Origin: CAWATZ01 sp963784995
GTDB lineage: Bacteria > Planctomycetota > Planctomycetia > Gemmatales > Gemmataceae
Reading direction: 5' to 3'
Assembly (NCBI GenBank): GCA_963784995.1
Contig: CAWATZ010000007.1
Span: forward strand, 744,001 to 808,000
Length of the DNA: 64,000 nucleotides
The notes below the pieces were generated by a model that saw nothing but the letters and a program-made list of their open reading frames with translations, ran no database searches and had not been told where the DNA came from. Below, piece by piece: positions 37,271 through 46,864 of this stretch. Within the stretch, counting starts at the first letter, position 1, and every line of letters starts with the position of its first letter. The position numbers were made by a program, and so were the translations under genes.

Positions 37271-38737
37271 TTACCACGACCAACCCTTGCGATACTCTGT
37301 CCGAATGTACTGGTCGGCCTCGGGACAGTTGGTGGCCTTCAGGCCCGGGCCGTCCCACTCGATCTTCTTGCCGACGCGAATGGCGACGTTGCCCAGCAGG
37401 ATGGTCTCGGTCAGCATGCCGGCGTAGTCGAAGTTGGACAGCGCCGGCGCCCCGCCCCGGATGGCGGCCACCCATTCATTCTTCATGCCCTGGTCGCCGC
37501 CGCCGTTGTTCGGCAGCTTCTCCAGCTTGCCCGTGAGCTTCTCCACTCCCGCTTCCGTCACCAGGAACGACTTGGCCCCGTAGTCGTCCGGAGAGAACAG
37601 CACGGCCTTCTCGCCGATCAGGAATGAGCCGCTGGAGACGTTCTTGAGCTGCTTCTTGGGGTTCTTTTCCTCGATGTCGCGGAACCACCACTTGCCATCC
37701 TTGAAGAAGATGGCAAAGCCCTCCTTGCGCTCGCCCTGGCCCTTGACCAGCTCGGGGGCCGGCAGGACGTTCTTGCCGTCCTTCTTGCCCTCGTACCAGC
37801 AGAACTTCACCGGCGGCATGCTCTCGCGGGCCGGGAACTCGAACTGAATCCGGGCAAAGGAGGGATAGGTCTCCGGGTTGACGTCGCCCGCCTCGGCCAC
37901 GATGCTCAGCGGGTGGGCCAGCTTCAGGGCCATGAACGCCATGTTGGCGGTGTGGCAGGCCATGTCGCCCAGGGCGCCGGTGCCGAAGTCCCACCAGCCG
38001 CGCCAGGCGAAGTCGTGGTAGGCGCCGCGGTGCTTCTTGGGGTCGTTGCCGCCGTGGCTGTAGGGCCGCATCGGCGCCGGGCCGATCCACTCCTCCCAGT
38101 GCAGGTACGCCGGCACCGGGTCTTCCTTCGGCCGAGCCGTGATCCCCGGTGCCTGCGGCCAGATCGGGCGGTTGGTCCAGACGTGGGCCTCTTTCACCGC
38201 GCCGATGCCGCCGGCCTGCACGAACTCGACCGCCCGGCGCAGACCGTTTTCCGCGGTCCCCTGGTTACCCATCTGGGTGGCGACCTTGTACTTCTTCGCC
38301 GTCTCACGCATCTGCCGGGCCTCGAAGACCGTATGGGTCAACGGCTTCTGGCAATAGACGTGCTTGCCATGCTGCATGGCGATCATGCTCGGCAGAGTAT
38401 GGTTGTGGTCGGGTGTGCTGACCACCACCGCATCGATCGACTTGAGCATCTCGTCGAACATCTTGCGGTAGTCGTTGTACTTCTTGGCCTTGGGGAACTT
38501 CTCGGCCTTCCTCCCCAGCGTGGTGTCGTCAACGTCAACCAGGGCCACGACGTCACCCACCTGGCCGGCCTGGTCGGTATCGCCGCCGCCCTTGCCGCCG
38601 ACGCCGATGCAGGCAAAGCGCAGCCGGTCGCTGGGCCCTTCCTTCTTGTCGGCCAGGCTGACGCCGCCGGCCAACCAGAAGCCGACGCCCGCCAGGGCCG
38701 TCGATTGCAGAAAATCTCGACGATTGGTCTCGCTCAT
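37271..38737 (-). CDS. GFO/IDH/MocA-family oxidoreductase with Tat signal
   Basis: A 488-residue NAD(P)-dependent sugar-oxidoreductase-like protein. Start M-S-E-T-N at 38737, giving a twin-arginine signal (R-R-D-F-L-Q-S-T-A-L-A-G-V-G-F). The Rossmann part has F-A-C-I-G-V-G-G-K-G-G-G, V-V-V-S-T-P-D-H-N-H and the family's K-P-L-T-H-T (in place of E-K-P). Planctomycetes carry many such exported paralogues, thought to act on sugars outside the cytoplasm. Substrate unknown. Runs into the palindrome and convergent tsaD. Confidence 0.9.
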   Translation of the reverse strand: MSETNRRDFLQSTALAGVGFWLAGGVSLADKKEGPSDRLRFACIGVGGKGGGDTDQAGQVGDVVALVDVDDTTLGRKAEKFPKAKKYNDYRKMFDEMLKSIDAVVVSTPDHNHTLPSMIAMQHGKHVYCQKPLTHTVFEARQMRETAKKYKVATQMGNQGTAENGLRRAVEFVQAGGIGAVKEAHVWTNRPIWPQAPGITARPKEDPVPAYLHWEEWIGPAPMRPYSHGGNDPKKHRGAYHDFAWRGWWDFGTGALGDMACHTANMAFMALKLAHPLSIVAEAGDVNPETYPSFARIQFEFPARESMPPVKFCWYEGKKDGKNVLPAPELVKGQGERKEGFAIFFKDGKWWFRDIEEKNPKKQLKNVSSGSFLIGEKAVLFSPDDYGAKSFLVTEAGVEKLTGKLEKLPNNGGGDQGMKNEWVAAIRGGAPALSNFDYAGMLTETILLGNVAIRVGKKIEWDGPGLKATNCPEADQYIRTEYRKGWSW

Positions 38738-38833
38738 GATGAATCTCCCTTGAAAGATGAGTCGCAAAGCAACATGGCGCTCAGTGTATGCGCACCCCGG
38801 CGCCGCTGCAACAGGTTCCAGTCGGGAATCCCG

Positions 38834-38882
38834 AAGCCGCTTGCGGCTTAACGTATCTGCCGCGCTAAGCCGCAAGCGGCTT
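38834..38882. repeat. 17-bp inverted repeat, second copy of the aagccgcaagcggctt family
   Basis: The arms 38834-38850 and 38866-38882 pair perfectly around 15 nt. It lies just past the stop of the PQQ-like gene (38886) and upstream of the oxidoreductase gene. On the + strand it is followed by six T, on the transcribed (-) strand it is not, so it does not look like a standard intrinsic terminator here. Confidence 0.9.
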
Positions 38883-38885
38883 TTT

Positions 38886-40157
38886 TCACTTCCGGCCAAT
38901 GCAGTACAGGTTGCCGGCCGTGCGAAGAAACAGCTGGCCATGCGCCACGGCCGGAGACGCATAAATCTCCTCGCCCAGGTCGTTCTCCGCGACCACCTTG
39001 AAGGTCGGACCCGCCTTCAGCACGTGGGTGACGCCCTTGTCGTCGGGGAACAGGAAATGGCCGTCGATCAGCACTGGCGAGGAACGATGCTTGGTCCCCA
39101 GCCGCTCCATCCACAGCCGCTTGCCCGTCTGGGTTTCCAGGCAGCTGAGGTATCCCGGATCGGACACGACAAAGAAATGCCCCTGATACGCGATCGGCGA
39201 CGGCACGTAGGACGCCCCCTTGGGCCCGTTGTCTTTGTTGGGTACGTGCCAGCGGACGTACCTGCTGTGCGTGATGTTCCCCTCGCCGGCCGGGTCAATG
39301 CCCATCAGGTGATACTCGGGAAAGCCCGTGGTCAGGAACAGGGTGTCGTCGAGATAGACCAGGCTGGCAACGTACTGCTCGGTCGGGCCGTCGATGATCC
39401 ACAGCAGCTTGCCCGTGTCGGCGTCGTAGCTGGTGACGCACTTGCTGCCCGACAGCACCAGCTGGGTGACGCCGGGCTTGCCGGGGGCCTGGATCAGGAT
39501 GGGAGTGCAGTAGGAGCGCGTCTTGTTGGGCCGATTGGCACGCCACTTCTCTTCCCCGGTGTTCTTGTCCAGGGCGACCACGTACGCCGGGGCGTCCTGG
39601 TCGCCATTGAGGATCAGCAAGTCCTTGTGCAGGATCGGCGAGGTGCAGAAGCCATGCACCGACAGCAGTTTGCCCGGCGACTTCCGCCAGACCTCCTTGC
39701 CGTCGAGGTCATAACAAACGACCACCATGTCGGGGTATTCCAGGAACGTGACCCAGACGTGCTTGCCGTCGGTGCAGGGGGTGCTGCTGGAAAAGCTGTT
39801 CTCGCGGTGTTTTCTTTCCAACTTGGACTGGAGGACCTCACGCTCCCAGATCACCTTGCCGTCCAGCCGATTCAGGCAAAGCAGCAGCCGTTTCAGGTCG
39901 TTCTCGGCACAGCAGGTCACGAAGACCCGGTCGCCCCAGACGATCGGCGAGGAATGGCCCTTGCCGGGGAGCGGCGTCTTCCAGAGGACGTTCTCGGTCT
40001 TACTCCACTTCAGCGGAATGCCTTTTTCCAGGGAGGTGCCATCCATGCGCGGCCCACGCCAGGAGGGCCAATCTTCTCCGGACGGCCTGGGAAGCGGGGC
40101 TGACTGGACCGCCGCACCGAACAGAACGACCAACCCGACGAACAGAGACACTCTCAT
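38886..40157 (-). CDS. PQQ-binding-like beta-propeller protein, exported
   Basis: 423 residues from ATG 40157 with gaggag upstream. The signal peptide (L-F-V-G-L-V-V-L-F-G-A-A-V-Q-S) precedes W-P-S-W-R-G-P-R-M-D-G-T and propeller blades ending in L-D-G-K-V-I-W-E, L-D-G-K-E-V-W-R, N-T-G-E-E-K-W-R, D-T-G-K-L-L-W-I and Q-T-G-K-R-L-W-M. These are the tryptophan-docking repeats of PQQ/BamB-like propellers. Planctomycete members usually lack evidence for bound PQQ, so a structural or binding role is as likely as dehydrogenase activity. Confidence 0.88.
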   Translation of the reverse strand: MRVSLFVGLVVLFGAAVQSAPLPRPSGEDWPSWRGPRMDGTSLEKGIPLKWSKTENVLWKTPLPGKGHSSPIVWGDRVFVTCCAENDLKRLLLCLNRLDGKVIWEREVLQSKLERKHRENSFSSSTPCTDGKHVWVTFLEYPDMVVVCYDLDGKEVWRKSPGKLLSVHGFCTSPILHKDLLILNGDQDAPAYVVALDKNTGEEKWRANRPNKTRSYCTPILIQAPGKPGVTQLVLSGSKCVTSYDADTGKLLWIIDGPTEQYVASLVYLDDTLFLTTGFPEYHLMGIDPAGEGNITHSRYVRWHVPNKDNGPKGASYVPSPIAYQGHFFVVSDPGYLSCLETQTGKRLWMERLGTKHRSSPVLIDGHFLFPDDKGVTHVLKAGPTFKVVAENDLGEEIYASPAVAHGQLFLRTAGNLYCIGRK

Positions 40158-40208
40158 CAATCCAACTCCTCGAAGAAAAGGAACCTGCGTTTGTCGTTTC
40201 ACCGCGGC

Positions 40209-40297
40209 GCTGTAGGGAACGCCCTCCGTGGCGTTCCGCATGGGACCGGAACGCCACGGAGGGCGAGCGGAACGCCACGGAGGGCGTTCCCTACAGC
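40209..40297. repeat. 31-bp inverted repeat with a third internal copy
   Basis: The arms 40209-40239 and 40267-40297 pair perfectly. Between them lies another copy of the unit ggaacgccacggagggcg (about 40248-40265). The right arm overlaps the 3' end of thiL and supplies its stop codon, and the left arm lies upstream of the PQQ-like gene. Confidence 0.9.
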
Positions 40298-41247
40298 AGC
40301 GCATGCACGTAACCTTTGCGCTCCAGGGGCTGCCGCTGGCCGGTCTGTTCCAGCCACAGCCCTTGCTCGACACATTCTCCAACGTGATACAGCGTCATTC
40401 CTGGGACTGGCTGCTCGCGCAAGAGCCGCTGCCCGTCCTCGGGCGATACGGCGGCGATCAGCTCAAAATCCTCGCCATCTCCCAGGCCATGCTCCAGGGG
40501 GGAACGTCCATCCTTCATGCGGTGGGCTTCGGGCGTCAGCGGGACAGTCTCGGCACGCACCACGGCGCCGCAGCGGCTTTCGTCGCACAGATGGCCCAGG
40601 TCGGCAGCCAGGCCATCGCTAATGTCGATCAGGGCGTGCAGGTCGGCGTGCTGGTGCAGCAGCAGGGCCTCGCGGACCCGGGGAGTGAAATCCAGGTGCT
40701 TGCCAAGGATGCTCCCGCCCAGGGGACCGGTGACCAGCAACCAGTCTCCCACCCGCGCCCCGCTGCGGCGGACGGCAATGCGCTCTCCGGTCGCGGACGC
40801 TCCCGGCTCGCCAAGCAGCGTCACGTTAATGACGAGCGGCCCATCCCAGCTATTCGTATCACCGCCGATGATGGCGACGCCAAAGGCGTCAGCCATCTCG
40901 CGCAGCCCCTGATACAATTCCTCCGCCAAGGCCTGGCCGCCCTGGCGGGGCAGACCGACGCTGACCACCGCGGCCACCGGAATACCGGCCATGGCGGCGA
41001 TGTCGCTCAGGTTGACCGCCATCGCCTTGCGACCGACGCGGCGGGCGCCGGCTTCGTGCAGCAGGAAGCAGCTGCCCTCCAGCAGCATGTCGGTGGTGAC
41101 CAGGCAGGGGACGCCGCTCGGCCAGGCGAGCAGGGCGGTATCGTCTCCGGGACCGAGAAGGACGCGCTCGGTTGAGGGAGTTTGCCGTCGCAGCCAATCA
41201 ATGAAGGCAAATTCGCCCACGGGCGGGGTTTCGTCTGGCATGGCCAT
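40291..41247 (-). CDS. thiL: Thiamine-monophosphate kinase
   Basis: Phosphorylates thiamine monophosphate to thiamine diphosphate. The 318-residue protein has the family pattern: G-P-G-D-D-T-A-L, T-T-D-M-L-L-E-G, N-L-S-D-I-A-A-M, G-G-D-T-N-S, L-I-D-I-S-D-G-L-A-A-D-L and G-D-G-E-D-F-E-L near the C-terminus. M1 (41247) and M3 (41241) are both possible starts. Its final codons run into an inverted repeat (right arm 40267-40297) that supplies the stop, so the end of the protein may not be ancestral. Confidence 0.95.
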   Translation of the reverse strand: MAMPDETPPVGEFAFIDWLRRQTPSTERVLLGPGDDTALLAWPSGVPCLVTTDMLLEGSCFLLHEAGARRVGRKAMAVNLSDIAAMAGIPVAAVVSVGLPRQGGQALAEELYQGLREMADAFGVAIIGGDTNSWDGPLVINVTLLGEPGASATGERIAVRRSGARVGDWLLVTGPLGGSILGKHLDFTPRVREALLLHQHADLHALIDISDGLAADLGHLCDESRCGAVVRAETVPLTPEAHRMKDGRSPLEHGLGDGEDFELIAAVSPEDGQRLLREQPVPGMTLYHVGECVEQGLWLEQTGQRQPLERKGYVHALL

Positions 41248-41373
41248 CCACGGTCGCGGTGGAGGGAGGCGTCTCCTTCGTTACCTTTTACCAGGCTATC
41301 AGCACCGGAGCCGGCACTCCAGCCAGAAATGGTGTAAACTTGAGATTAGCCGGAAAGGGCGATCGCCCGGCCT

Positions 41374-41520
41374 CCGGCCGCCCCGCCATGAATGGCGGGG
41401 CTAGACGCCAGCAGAAAGCCTCCTGAAGGGGGCTGCAGGGAGACGCCTCCAGCCTGTCAGCCCGGTTTACCGGGCTTCCTGCTGGCGTCTAGCCCCGTCA
41501 TTCATGGCGGGGCGGGCCGG
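41374..41520. repeat. Large imperfect inverted repeat upstream of the WD40 gene
   Basis: The arms are about 41374-41420 and 41472-41520 (core ctagacgccagcag with ccgccatgaatggcgg), with a few mismatches. Each arm carries its own 7-bp hairpin (cccgccatgaatggcggg), so the whole could form a multi-branched fold. It fills most of the gap between divergent thiL and the WD40 gene. Confidence 0.8.
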
Positions 41521-41601
41521 ACTCCCACGGATATTCGCTTCCTGAGTCGCAATAAAGCCTGCGACCGCAGGAGCCGTCCTCCCAATAGGAGTGTGCCTCG
41601 C

Positions 41602-43482
41602 ATGAGTCCCTCTGTACTGCCGACCTTCCTCGGTGACGTCACGTCGCTGGTCCGCCACAGCTACGGTCTGCGGCCTTTCCACACCGACGGCGACCTTCTG
41701 GCCCTGGGCTTCGCACTGGACGGCACCCTCTGGTCGGTCGAGGAGCCGGGCGTGCTGCGCAACTGGGACCTGTACGCCCAGAAACAGATCGAGTGGCACC
41801 CGCTGGAAGAGCGGGCCACGACCTGGTGCTTCAACAACACCACCCGGCTGGTGGCGGCCGGCAGCGACGAGATTGCCGTCTGGGTGGGCCCCACGGGCGA
41901 GCAGCTGGCCAGCTGGGCGGTGCCGTCGTGGACCACGGCACTGGCTTTCAGTCCCAATTCGCAGCTGCTGATCAGCGGCCATGATGACGGCGTCGTGCGC
42001 CTGTGGGATTGGCACGATCCCAAAAAGCCGATCCAGCTGCAGGGACACAACATGCCGATCAGCGCGGTGGCCTTCAGCCGGGATGGCCTGATGAAAATGG
42101 CCTCGGCCGGCGAGGACCGCACCATCCGGGTCTGGGACGCCCAGGGGCAGCACTTGCTGGCTACCCTGACGGGACATACCGATCGCATCCCCGCCCTGGC
42201 CTGGCACCCCGACGGCAAGCGGCTGGTCTCGGCCGGCTGGGACACTACCGCCCGCGTCTGGGACGTGACCACGGGCGAGCCGATCATCCTGCTCAACAGC
42301 CATTCCGGCCAGGTCCACACCCTGGCCTTCAGCCCCGAGGGCCGCCTGCTGGCCTGTGCCGATTCGTCCAACAACGTCCACGTCTGGGATTTTGAAAGCT
42401 ACCGGACCCTGCGCGTCTTGCGCGACCAGGTACACGAGTGCAGTTGCCTGGCGTTCAGTCTCGATGGTCAGATCCTGGCCGCGGGCGGGGCCGATCACCT
42501 GATCGCCCTCTGGGACGCTCGCCGGGAACTGCAGCTGGACCTGACCGACGAGCCGCACCTGAGTCGGACCTCCGTCGCCCTGTCGCCGGACGGTCGCCGC
42601 CTGTACAGCATCGGGACCAGCACGCCCCTGCGCATCTGGGACAGCGAGACGGCCGATTCGGTGCAGCAGTTGCAAAACACCGGCACGCTGCGGACCTTCG
42701 CCCTGAGTCCGGACGGCGAGTGGCTGGCGGCCAGCCTGGCGCCGCAGGACAATGAGGACCGTCCGCCCCTGGCCCTGTACTCGGCGGCCACGGGGCAAAG
42801 GCAAGCGGTCCTGGATGGACCGGAGGATCCGGCCACCGCCCTGGCGTTCTCACCCGACTCGCGGCTGCTGGCCAGTGCCAGTTTCCACGGGCCGGACGTC
42901 TGGCTCTGGAGCGTTCCTCAAGGTGAGCCGGTCCTGTTGCTCAACGGGGCCGTCGAATCCTGCTGCGTCGATTCGGTGGCCTTCCATCCCGCCGGCCGGC
43001 TGCTGGCCGTGACCGCCATCGATTACCTGTCCACCAGCGGCCAGGATGGTCTGGTTGCCCTCTGGGACATCGTCGAGCGCAAGGAGGTGGTGCGCTTTCG
43101 CGGCGGCGCCAGCCGGGCGGCGTTCCATCCCTCGGGCCAGCACCTGGCCGTTGCCTCGCTGGTGCAGACCATTCGCATCTGGGACCTGCAAACGCACAAG
43201 CTGCTCCACGAGCTGCTGGGCCATCTCGATTCCGTCGCCGCCTTGGCCTACAGCCCCGACGGCCAGTTGCTGGCCTCCGGCGGCGACGATCGCACCGTCC
43301 GCCTGTGGGATTCGGCCACGGGCGAGCAGATCCAGTCGGTGGAGCTGGACTCGCAAATCAAGGCGCTGGCGTTCTCTCCGGACGGCCGCTTCCTGTACAC
43401 GGGCAACGCCAACACCAGCTGTTACCAGCTCGATCTGCGGCAACTGCTTGAAGCGGTGCAGGCTCCGCTTGCTCAGAGATAG
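41602..43482 (+). CDS. WD40-repeat protein
   Basis: A 626-residue protein from ATG 41602 with gagtgtg upstream (an in-frame GTG at 41593 is also possible). At least nine blades are visible, ending in W-D-like pairs: L-R-N-W-D, V-R-L-W-D, I-R-V-W-D, A-R-V-W-D, V-H-V-W-D, I-A-L-W-D, L-R-I-W-D, V-A-L-W-D, I-R-I-W-D, V-R-L-W-D, with S-P-D-G before many of them. Likely a double propeller used as a protein-binding scaffold. No signal peptide or kinase domain, unlike many planctomycete WD40 proteins. Its stop overlaps the end of the DUF1854 gene by 10 nt. Confidence 0.9.
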   Translation: MSPSVLPTFLGDVTSLVRHSYGLRPFHTDGDLLALGFALDGTLWSVEEPGVLRNWDLYAQKQIEWHPLEERATTWCFNNTTRLVAAGSDEIAVWVGPTGEQLASWAVPSWTTALAFSPNSQLLISGHDDGVVRLWDWHDPKKPIQLQGHNMPISAVAFSRDGLMKMASAGEDRTIRVWDAQGQHLLATLTGHTDRIPALAWHPDGKRLVSAGWDTTARVWDVTTGEPIILLNSHSGQVHTLAFSPEGRLLACADSSNNVHVWDFESYRTLRVLRDQVHECSCLAFSLDGQILAAGGADHLIALWDARRELQLDLTDEPHLSRTSVALSPDGRRLYSIGTSTPLRIWDSETADSVQQLQNTGTLRTFALSPDGEWLAASLAPQDNEDRPPLALYSAATGQRQAVLDGPEDPATALAFSPDSRLLASASFHGPDVWLWSVPQGEPVLLLNGAVESCCVDSVAFHPAGRLLAVTAIDYLSTSGQDGLVALWDIVERKEVVRFRGGASRAAFHPSGQHLAVASLVQTIRIWDLQTHKLLHELLGHLDSVAALAYSPDGQLLASGGDDRTVRLWDSATGEQIQSVELDSQIKALAFSPDGRFLYTGNANTSCYQLDLRQLLEAVQAPLAQR

Positions 43483-43945
43483 CGTTCGAGGTAGCGTCGG
43501 CTGGCGCTGTCCAGCTGCGCAGATCGGCAATGAGATAGCGCAAACCCTGGGCATCCTTGATCAGGGCCCGGTCGCCGTCGAGGCGATGGACGTCATCCTC
43601 GCTGTTGAGGACGAAGCGCGTTGGCCCTCGGTCCGTCTCCACCTCCCACTCGGAGGGCTCTGCCGGGGCGCTGACGCGCACGATCCGCTGCAAGACGGGC
43701 ACGAACTCGCGGCGGGCCAGGGCTTCTTCGAGCAGTGACCGCTGTTCCGGCGGCAGATCGTCCAGGAGTTCGATCCACAGCAATTCCCGGCCGGCCGCGT
43801 CGCACAGGGCGATCCCCTCACGGGGGGAGGACAGGGGAAAGGCGCGGATCGGCTGCGCGACGTGCTGCTGCCCCTCCTGGTCGGTGTACAGGAGCCGGCC
43901 GTGGCGATCGCGTGTCAAGAAACCCTCTTCTGCGTGCTCGTTCAT
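43473..43945 (-). CDS. DUF1854 protein of cyanophycin loci, one frameshift
   Basis: Matches the DUF1854 proteins described as associated with cyanophycin metabolism: R-D-R-H-G-R-L-L-Y-T-D, P-I-R-A-F-P-L-S-S-P, L-L-D-D-L-P-P-E-Q-R, R-R-E-F-V-P-V-L-Q-R-I, and S-E-W-E-V-E-T-D-R-G-P-T-R-F-V-L. A missing base near 43512 hides the normal end; in the other frame it reads D-S-A-S-R-R-Y-L-E-R-Y-L then stop at 43473. Otherwise the open frame runs to 43358 over the WD40 gene. Restored length ~157 residues. It follows the ABC transporter by 15 nt. Confidence 0.85.
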
Positions 43946-43960
43946 CCTCGCTTCTCCGGC

Positions 43961-46216
43961 TCAGACCGCGTGTCCCTGGATCAGTTCCAGCTGGGCCCGA
44001 TGCAGCCGGGCGTAGACCCCATCGGCGGCCAGCAGTTCCTCGTGGCTGCCGGTTTCCGCGATCCGGCCGCTCTCGACCACGACCAGGCGGTCGGCTCGCC
44101 GCAGCGTGCTCAGCCGGTGGGCGATGGCCAGCGTGGTCCGGCCCTGGATCAGGTTGTCCAGGGCCTCCTGGATCTCGCGCTCGGTCTCGGTATCGACGGA
44201 CGACGTGGCCTCGTCGAGGATCAGGATGCGCGGATCGATCAGCAGGGCGCGGGCGATCGAGATGCGCTGCCGTTCGCCGCCGGAGAGCGACTGGCCGCGC
44301 TCGCCGACGATCGAGTCATAACCGGCCGGCAGCCGCAGGATGAACTCGTGAGCCCGAGCGGCCCGGGCAGCGGCGACAATCTGCTCGCGGGTCGCGTCCG
44401 GCCGGCCGTAGGCGATGTTCTCGGCCACGGTGCCGTAAAAGAGGAAGGGGTCTTGCAGCACGATGCCGATGTTGTGCCGATATTCCTCCACCGGATACGA
44501 GCGCACGTCGCGACCATCGACCAGGATACTGCCCTCGGTCACGTCATAGAAGCGGCAGACGAGGTTGATGAGCGTGCTCTTGCCGGCGCCGCTGGGGCCG
44601 ACCAGGCCGATCATCTCGCCGGGGCGGACGGACAGGTCGATGCCGTGCAGCACCTCGCGGGCCCCGTACTTGAAGCGAACGCCGCGCAGTTCGATGCTTC
44701 CCTCCAGCCGGCCCGGGTGGACCGGCCTGAGCGGCTCCGGCACACTGGGTGTGCGGTCCAGCACTTCAAATATGCGCTGGGCGCTGGCGGCGGCGCGCTG
44801 GGTCGCGGAAACCATCCGGATCATCGACTCGGCCCGGGCGTAGAACCGGCTGATGTAGGCAAGAAAGGCGGTCAGCACGCCGACGGTCACCAGCCCCGAG
44901 GCCAGCCGCCAGCAGCCGAAGGCCCAGACGATCAGCAACCCGGTGGTGGTCAGCAGCGTCACGGTCGGGCCGAACAGGGCCCAGATGCGATTGAGGCGAT
45001 TGTTGGCATCGACGACGCGCTCGTTGATGCCGTCAAAGCGACCGATCTCCCGCGTCTCCTGGGCGAACGCCTTGACCACGCGAATGCCGGGGACCGTGTC
45101 GGCCAGGACGCTGAGCAGCGTGCTCCAGGCCACGGCCGCCCCCCGGTAGCCGCGCAGCAGCCGGCCACGCACCACGGTCACCAGCCAGACAACAAGCGGG
45201 AACGGACACAGGGCCGCCAGCGCCAGCACCGGGTCGATGCTCAGCAGCACGCCGGCGGTCATGACGATCATCAGCAGGTCCGAGGCAAAATCGACCAGGT
45301 TGAGCGACAGGTAGTTGCACAATCGCTCAGTGTCGCTGCCGACCCGCGAAATCAGATCGCCGGTGCGCTTGCCGCCGAAGAACTCCACCGAGAGCCGGAG
45401 CAGGTGGCCGTAGGTGTGCTTGCGCAGGTCGGCACTGACGCGCTCGCTGACCCGGGCCAGGACGTACAGCCGGGCCGAGTCCAGGACCCAGGCCAGCAGG
45501 GCGGCCCCGAGCAGCCCGCCGAGATACCACGGCACCAACCCGAAGGCGGCCTCCTTGTCGCCGTTCTGGTAGGGCACCAGCACCTTGTCGAGCAGCGGCA
45601 TCGTCAGGTACGGCGGAATCAGGCCCGCCGAGGTGGAAGCCAGCGACAGCAGGAAACCGAGGAAGATCATCCGGAGATGGGGCCAGGCAAAGCGGCCGAC
45701 TCGCAGCAGGGCCGACACCGATGCCGGTTTCTGACCGGCGGCGCAGGCCGGGCAGCAACCCGCATCGGCGGCCACGGCCGCCCCGCAGCTGGGACAGACG
45801 CTGCTGGTTGGCGGTACTGTCGATCCGCCTTGCCGCTGCCAGCCGGTCAAGCGCTGCACCAGGCGGTGAGCGGCCTGGCTCTGGCCTGGAGTGTGATACC
45901 AGATGGCCAGCCGTTCCGAAGGAGAACACAATTCCAGAGTGCCCAGCGGACCGGACTCCTCGCTGCGGAGCTGGTTGTCGGGGTGGTGCGGCCAGTCCCG
46001 CCAGTGCGGCCCGGAACCGTTGCTCCCGATCCGGGTCGGCTCAAGGGCCAGCAACCGGCGATCGGTCAAGACCACCAGCCCCCGGCTGAAGAAGAGCGCT
46101 TCGTCCAGGTCGGGCTCGAACGTGGTCAGGACCACCTCGCCCGGCTGGAGGCGCTTTTCCACCTCGCGCTGCCGTTCGGACGTGAGTGATCCCCAGGCGT
46201 GTGTTGAGATGCTCAA
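43961..46216 (-). CDS. ABC exporter-type transporter of the cyanophycin locus
   Basis: A 751-residue fused permease-ATPase. The N-terminal ~165 residues are a PH-like or substrate-sensing region followed by a zinc ribbon (C-P-S-C-G then C-C-P-A-C). Six membrane helices follow (~175-455), then the ATPase: Walker A G-P-S-G-A-G-K-S-T, Q-loop region V-L-Q-D-P-F-L-F-Y, signature L-S-G-G-E-R-Q-R, and Walker B I-L-I-L-D-E-A-T-S-S-V-D. Such transporters sit beside DUF1854 and cyanophycin-synthetase genes; substrate unknown. It shares a 648-bp upstream region with the cphA-like genes. Confidence 0.9.
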   Translation of the reverse strand: MSISTHAWGSLTSERQREVEKRLQPGEVVLTTFEPDLDEALFFSRGLVVLTDRRLLALEPTRIGSNGSGPHWRDWPHHPDNQLRSEESGPLGTLELCSPSERLAIWYHTPGQSQAAHRLVQRLTGWQRQGGSTVPPTSSVCPSCGAAVAADAGCCPACAAGQKPASVSALLRVGRFAWPHLRMIFLGFLLSLASTSAGLIPPYLTMPLLDKVLVPYQNGDKEAAFGLVPWYLGGLLGAALLAWVLDSARLYVLARVSERVSADLRKHTYGHLLRLSVEFFGGKRTGDLISRVGSDTERLCNYLSLNLVDFASDLLMIVMTAGVLLSIDPVLALAALCPFPLVVWLVTVVRGRLLRGYRGAAVAWSTLLSVLADTVPGIRVVKAFAQETREIGRFDGINERVVDANNRLNRIWALFGPTVTLLTTTGLLIVWAFGCWRLASGLVTVGVLTAFLAYISRFYARAESMIRMVSATQRAAASAQRIFEVLDRTPSVPEPLRPVHPGRLEGSIELRGVRFKYGAREVLHGIDLSVRPGEMIGLVGPSGAGKSTLINLVCRFYDVTEGSILVDGRDVRSYPVEEYRHNIGIVLQDPFLFYGTVAENIAYGRPDATREQIVAAARAARAHEFILRLPAGYDSIVGERGQSLSGGERQRISIARALLIDPRILILDEATSSVDTETEREIQEALDNLIQGRTTLAIAHRLSTLRRADRLVVVESGRIAETGSHEELLAADGVYARLHRAQLELIQGHAV

Positions 46217-46864
46217 GACCTGTCGTTCTCCTGTGGTGCCTTCGATTTGATTCTACCCGGTCGGGGCTCCTGCCGCATCCCCGGAAGTCCGAATTCCGTT
46301 CACGGCTAAGGTGGGAAAGGTGCTGCGCCACGGTAAAGTTTCCCTGTTGTGAGAGCGTCTCCCGAGGCCAATTCCCACTTTTTCCAAAGAAACCCCCTGG
46401 TCAAATTCCCTTCCCGGCATACGATTCGCTTGTAAGGATGTGCATGCCACAGCTCAGCGAAGAGCGAAAACGATTGCCAAACCCATGAGCGTGACAGGGG
46501 GGAATGTCACACTCCACGTCACCGAACGGCGAAGATGAAGCCTGGACCGTTCGAGTTCGTCTGTTTTGTTGGTGCTCCCTCGGTTGCTCGGCCGGCAGGA
46601 ATACGCCCGTTTGGCGAGTCTCCGGCGCAAAGGGACTGGGCACTTGTTTGCCCAAGGATGGCACCCTGACCGCTCAGGACGAACGGAAGAAGGAAGAGGG
46701 ACTGCAGGAATTCGCCCGTTTCGCGAATTCCACGCTCAGGATGCGGCTGAACAATGACGATTGTATCCAAGAGTCCAAGCGTCCCGTGACCTGGCGGTGT
46801 CTGCTGGCAAGGCGGAACCGTAAGGCGCTGCTTCGATCGCGGGCGGCCTTTTGAGGAGCTGACG
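46217..46864. other. Divergent upstream region of the cyanophycin locus (648 bp)
   Basis: No supported gene. It separates the ABC transporter/DUF1854 pair (-) from the cphA-like genes (+), so promoters for both must lie here. ORFs of up to 116 codons are present but look like chance frames. I see no convincing promoter or operator. gaggagctgacg precedes the + strand start at 46865. Confidence 0.5.

Noticed and set aside
38834..38886. Intrinsic terminator on the + strand (hairpin plus six T)
   Set aside because: No + strand gene ends here; both neighbours are transcribed from the minus strand, so it is better explained as a member of the palindrome family.
46504..46854. 116-codon ORF upstream of the first cphA-like gene
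   Set aside because: No family pattern and no Shine-Dalgarno; region is the divergent promoter region of the cyanophycin locus.
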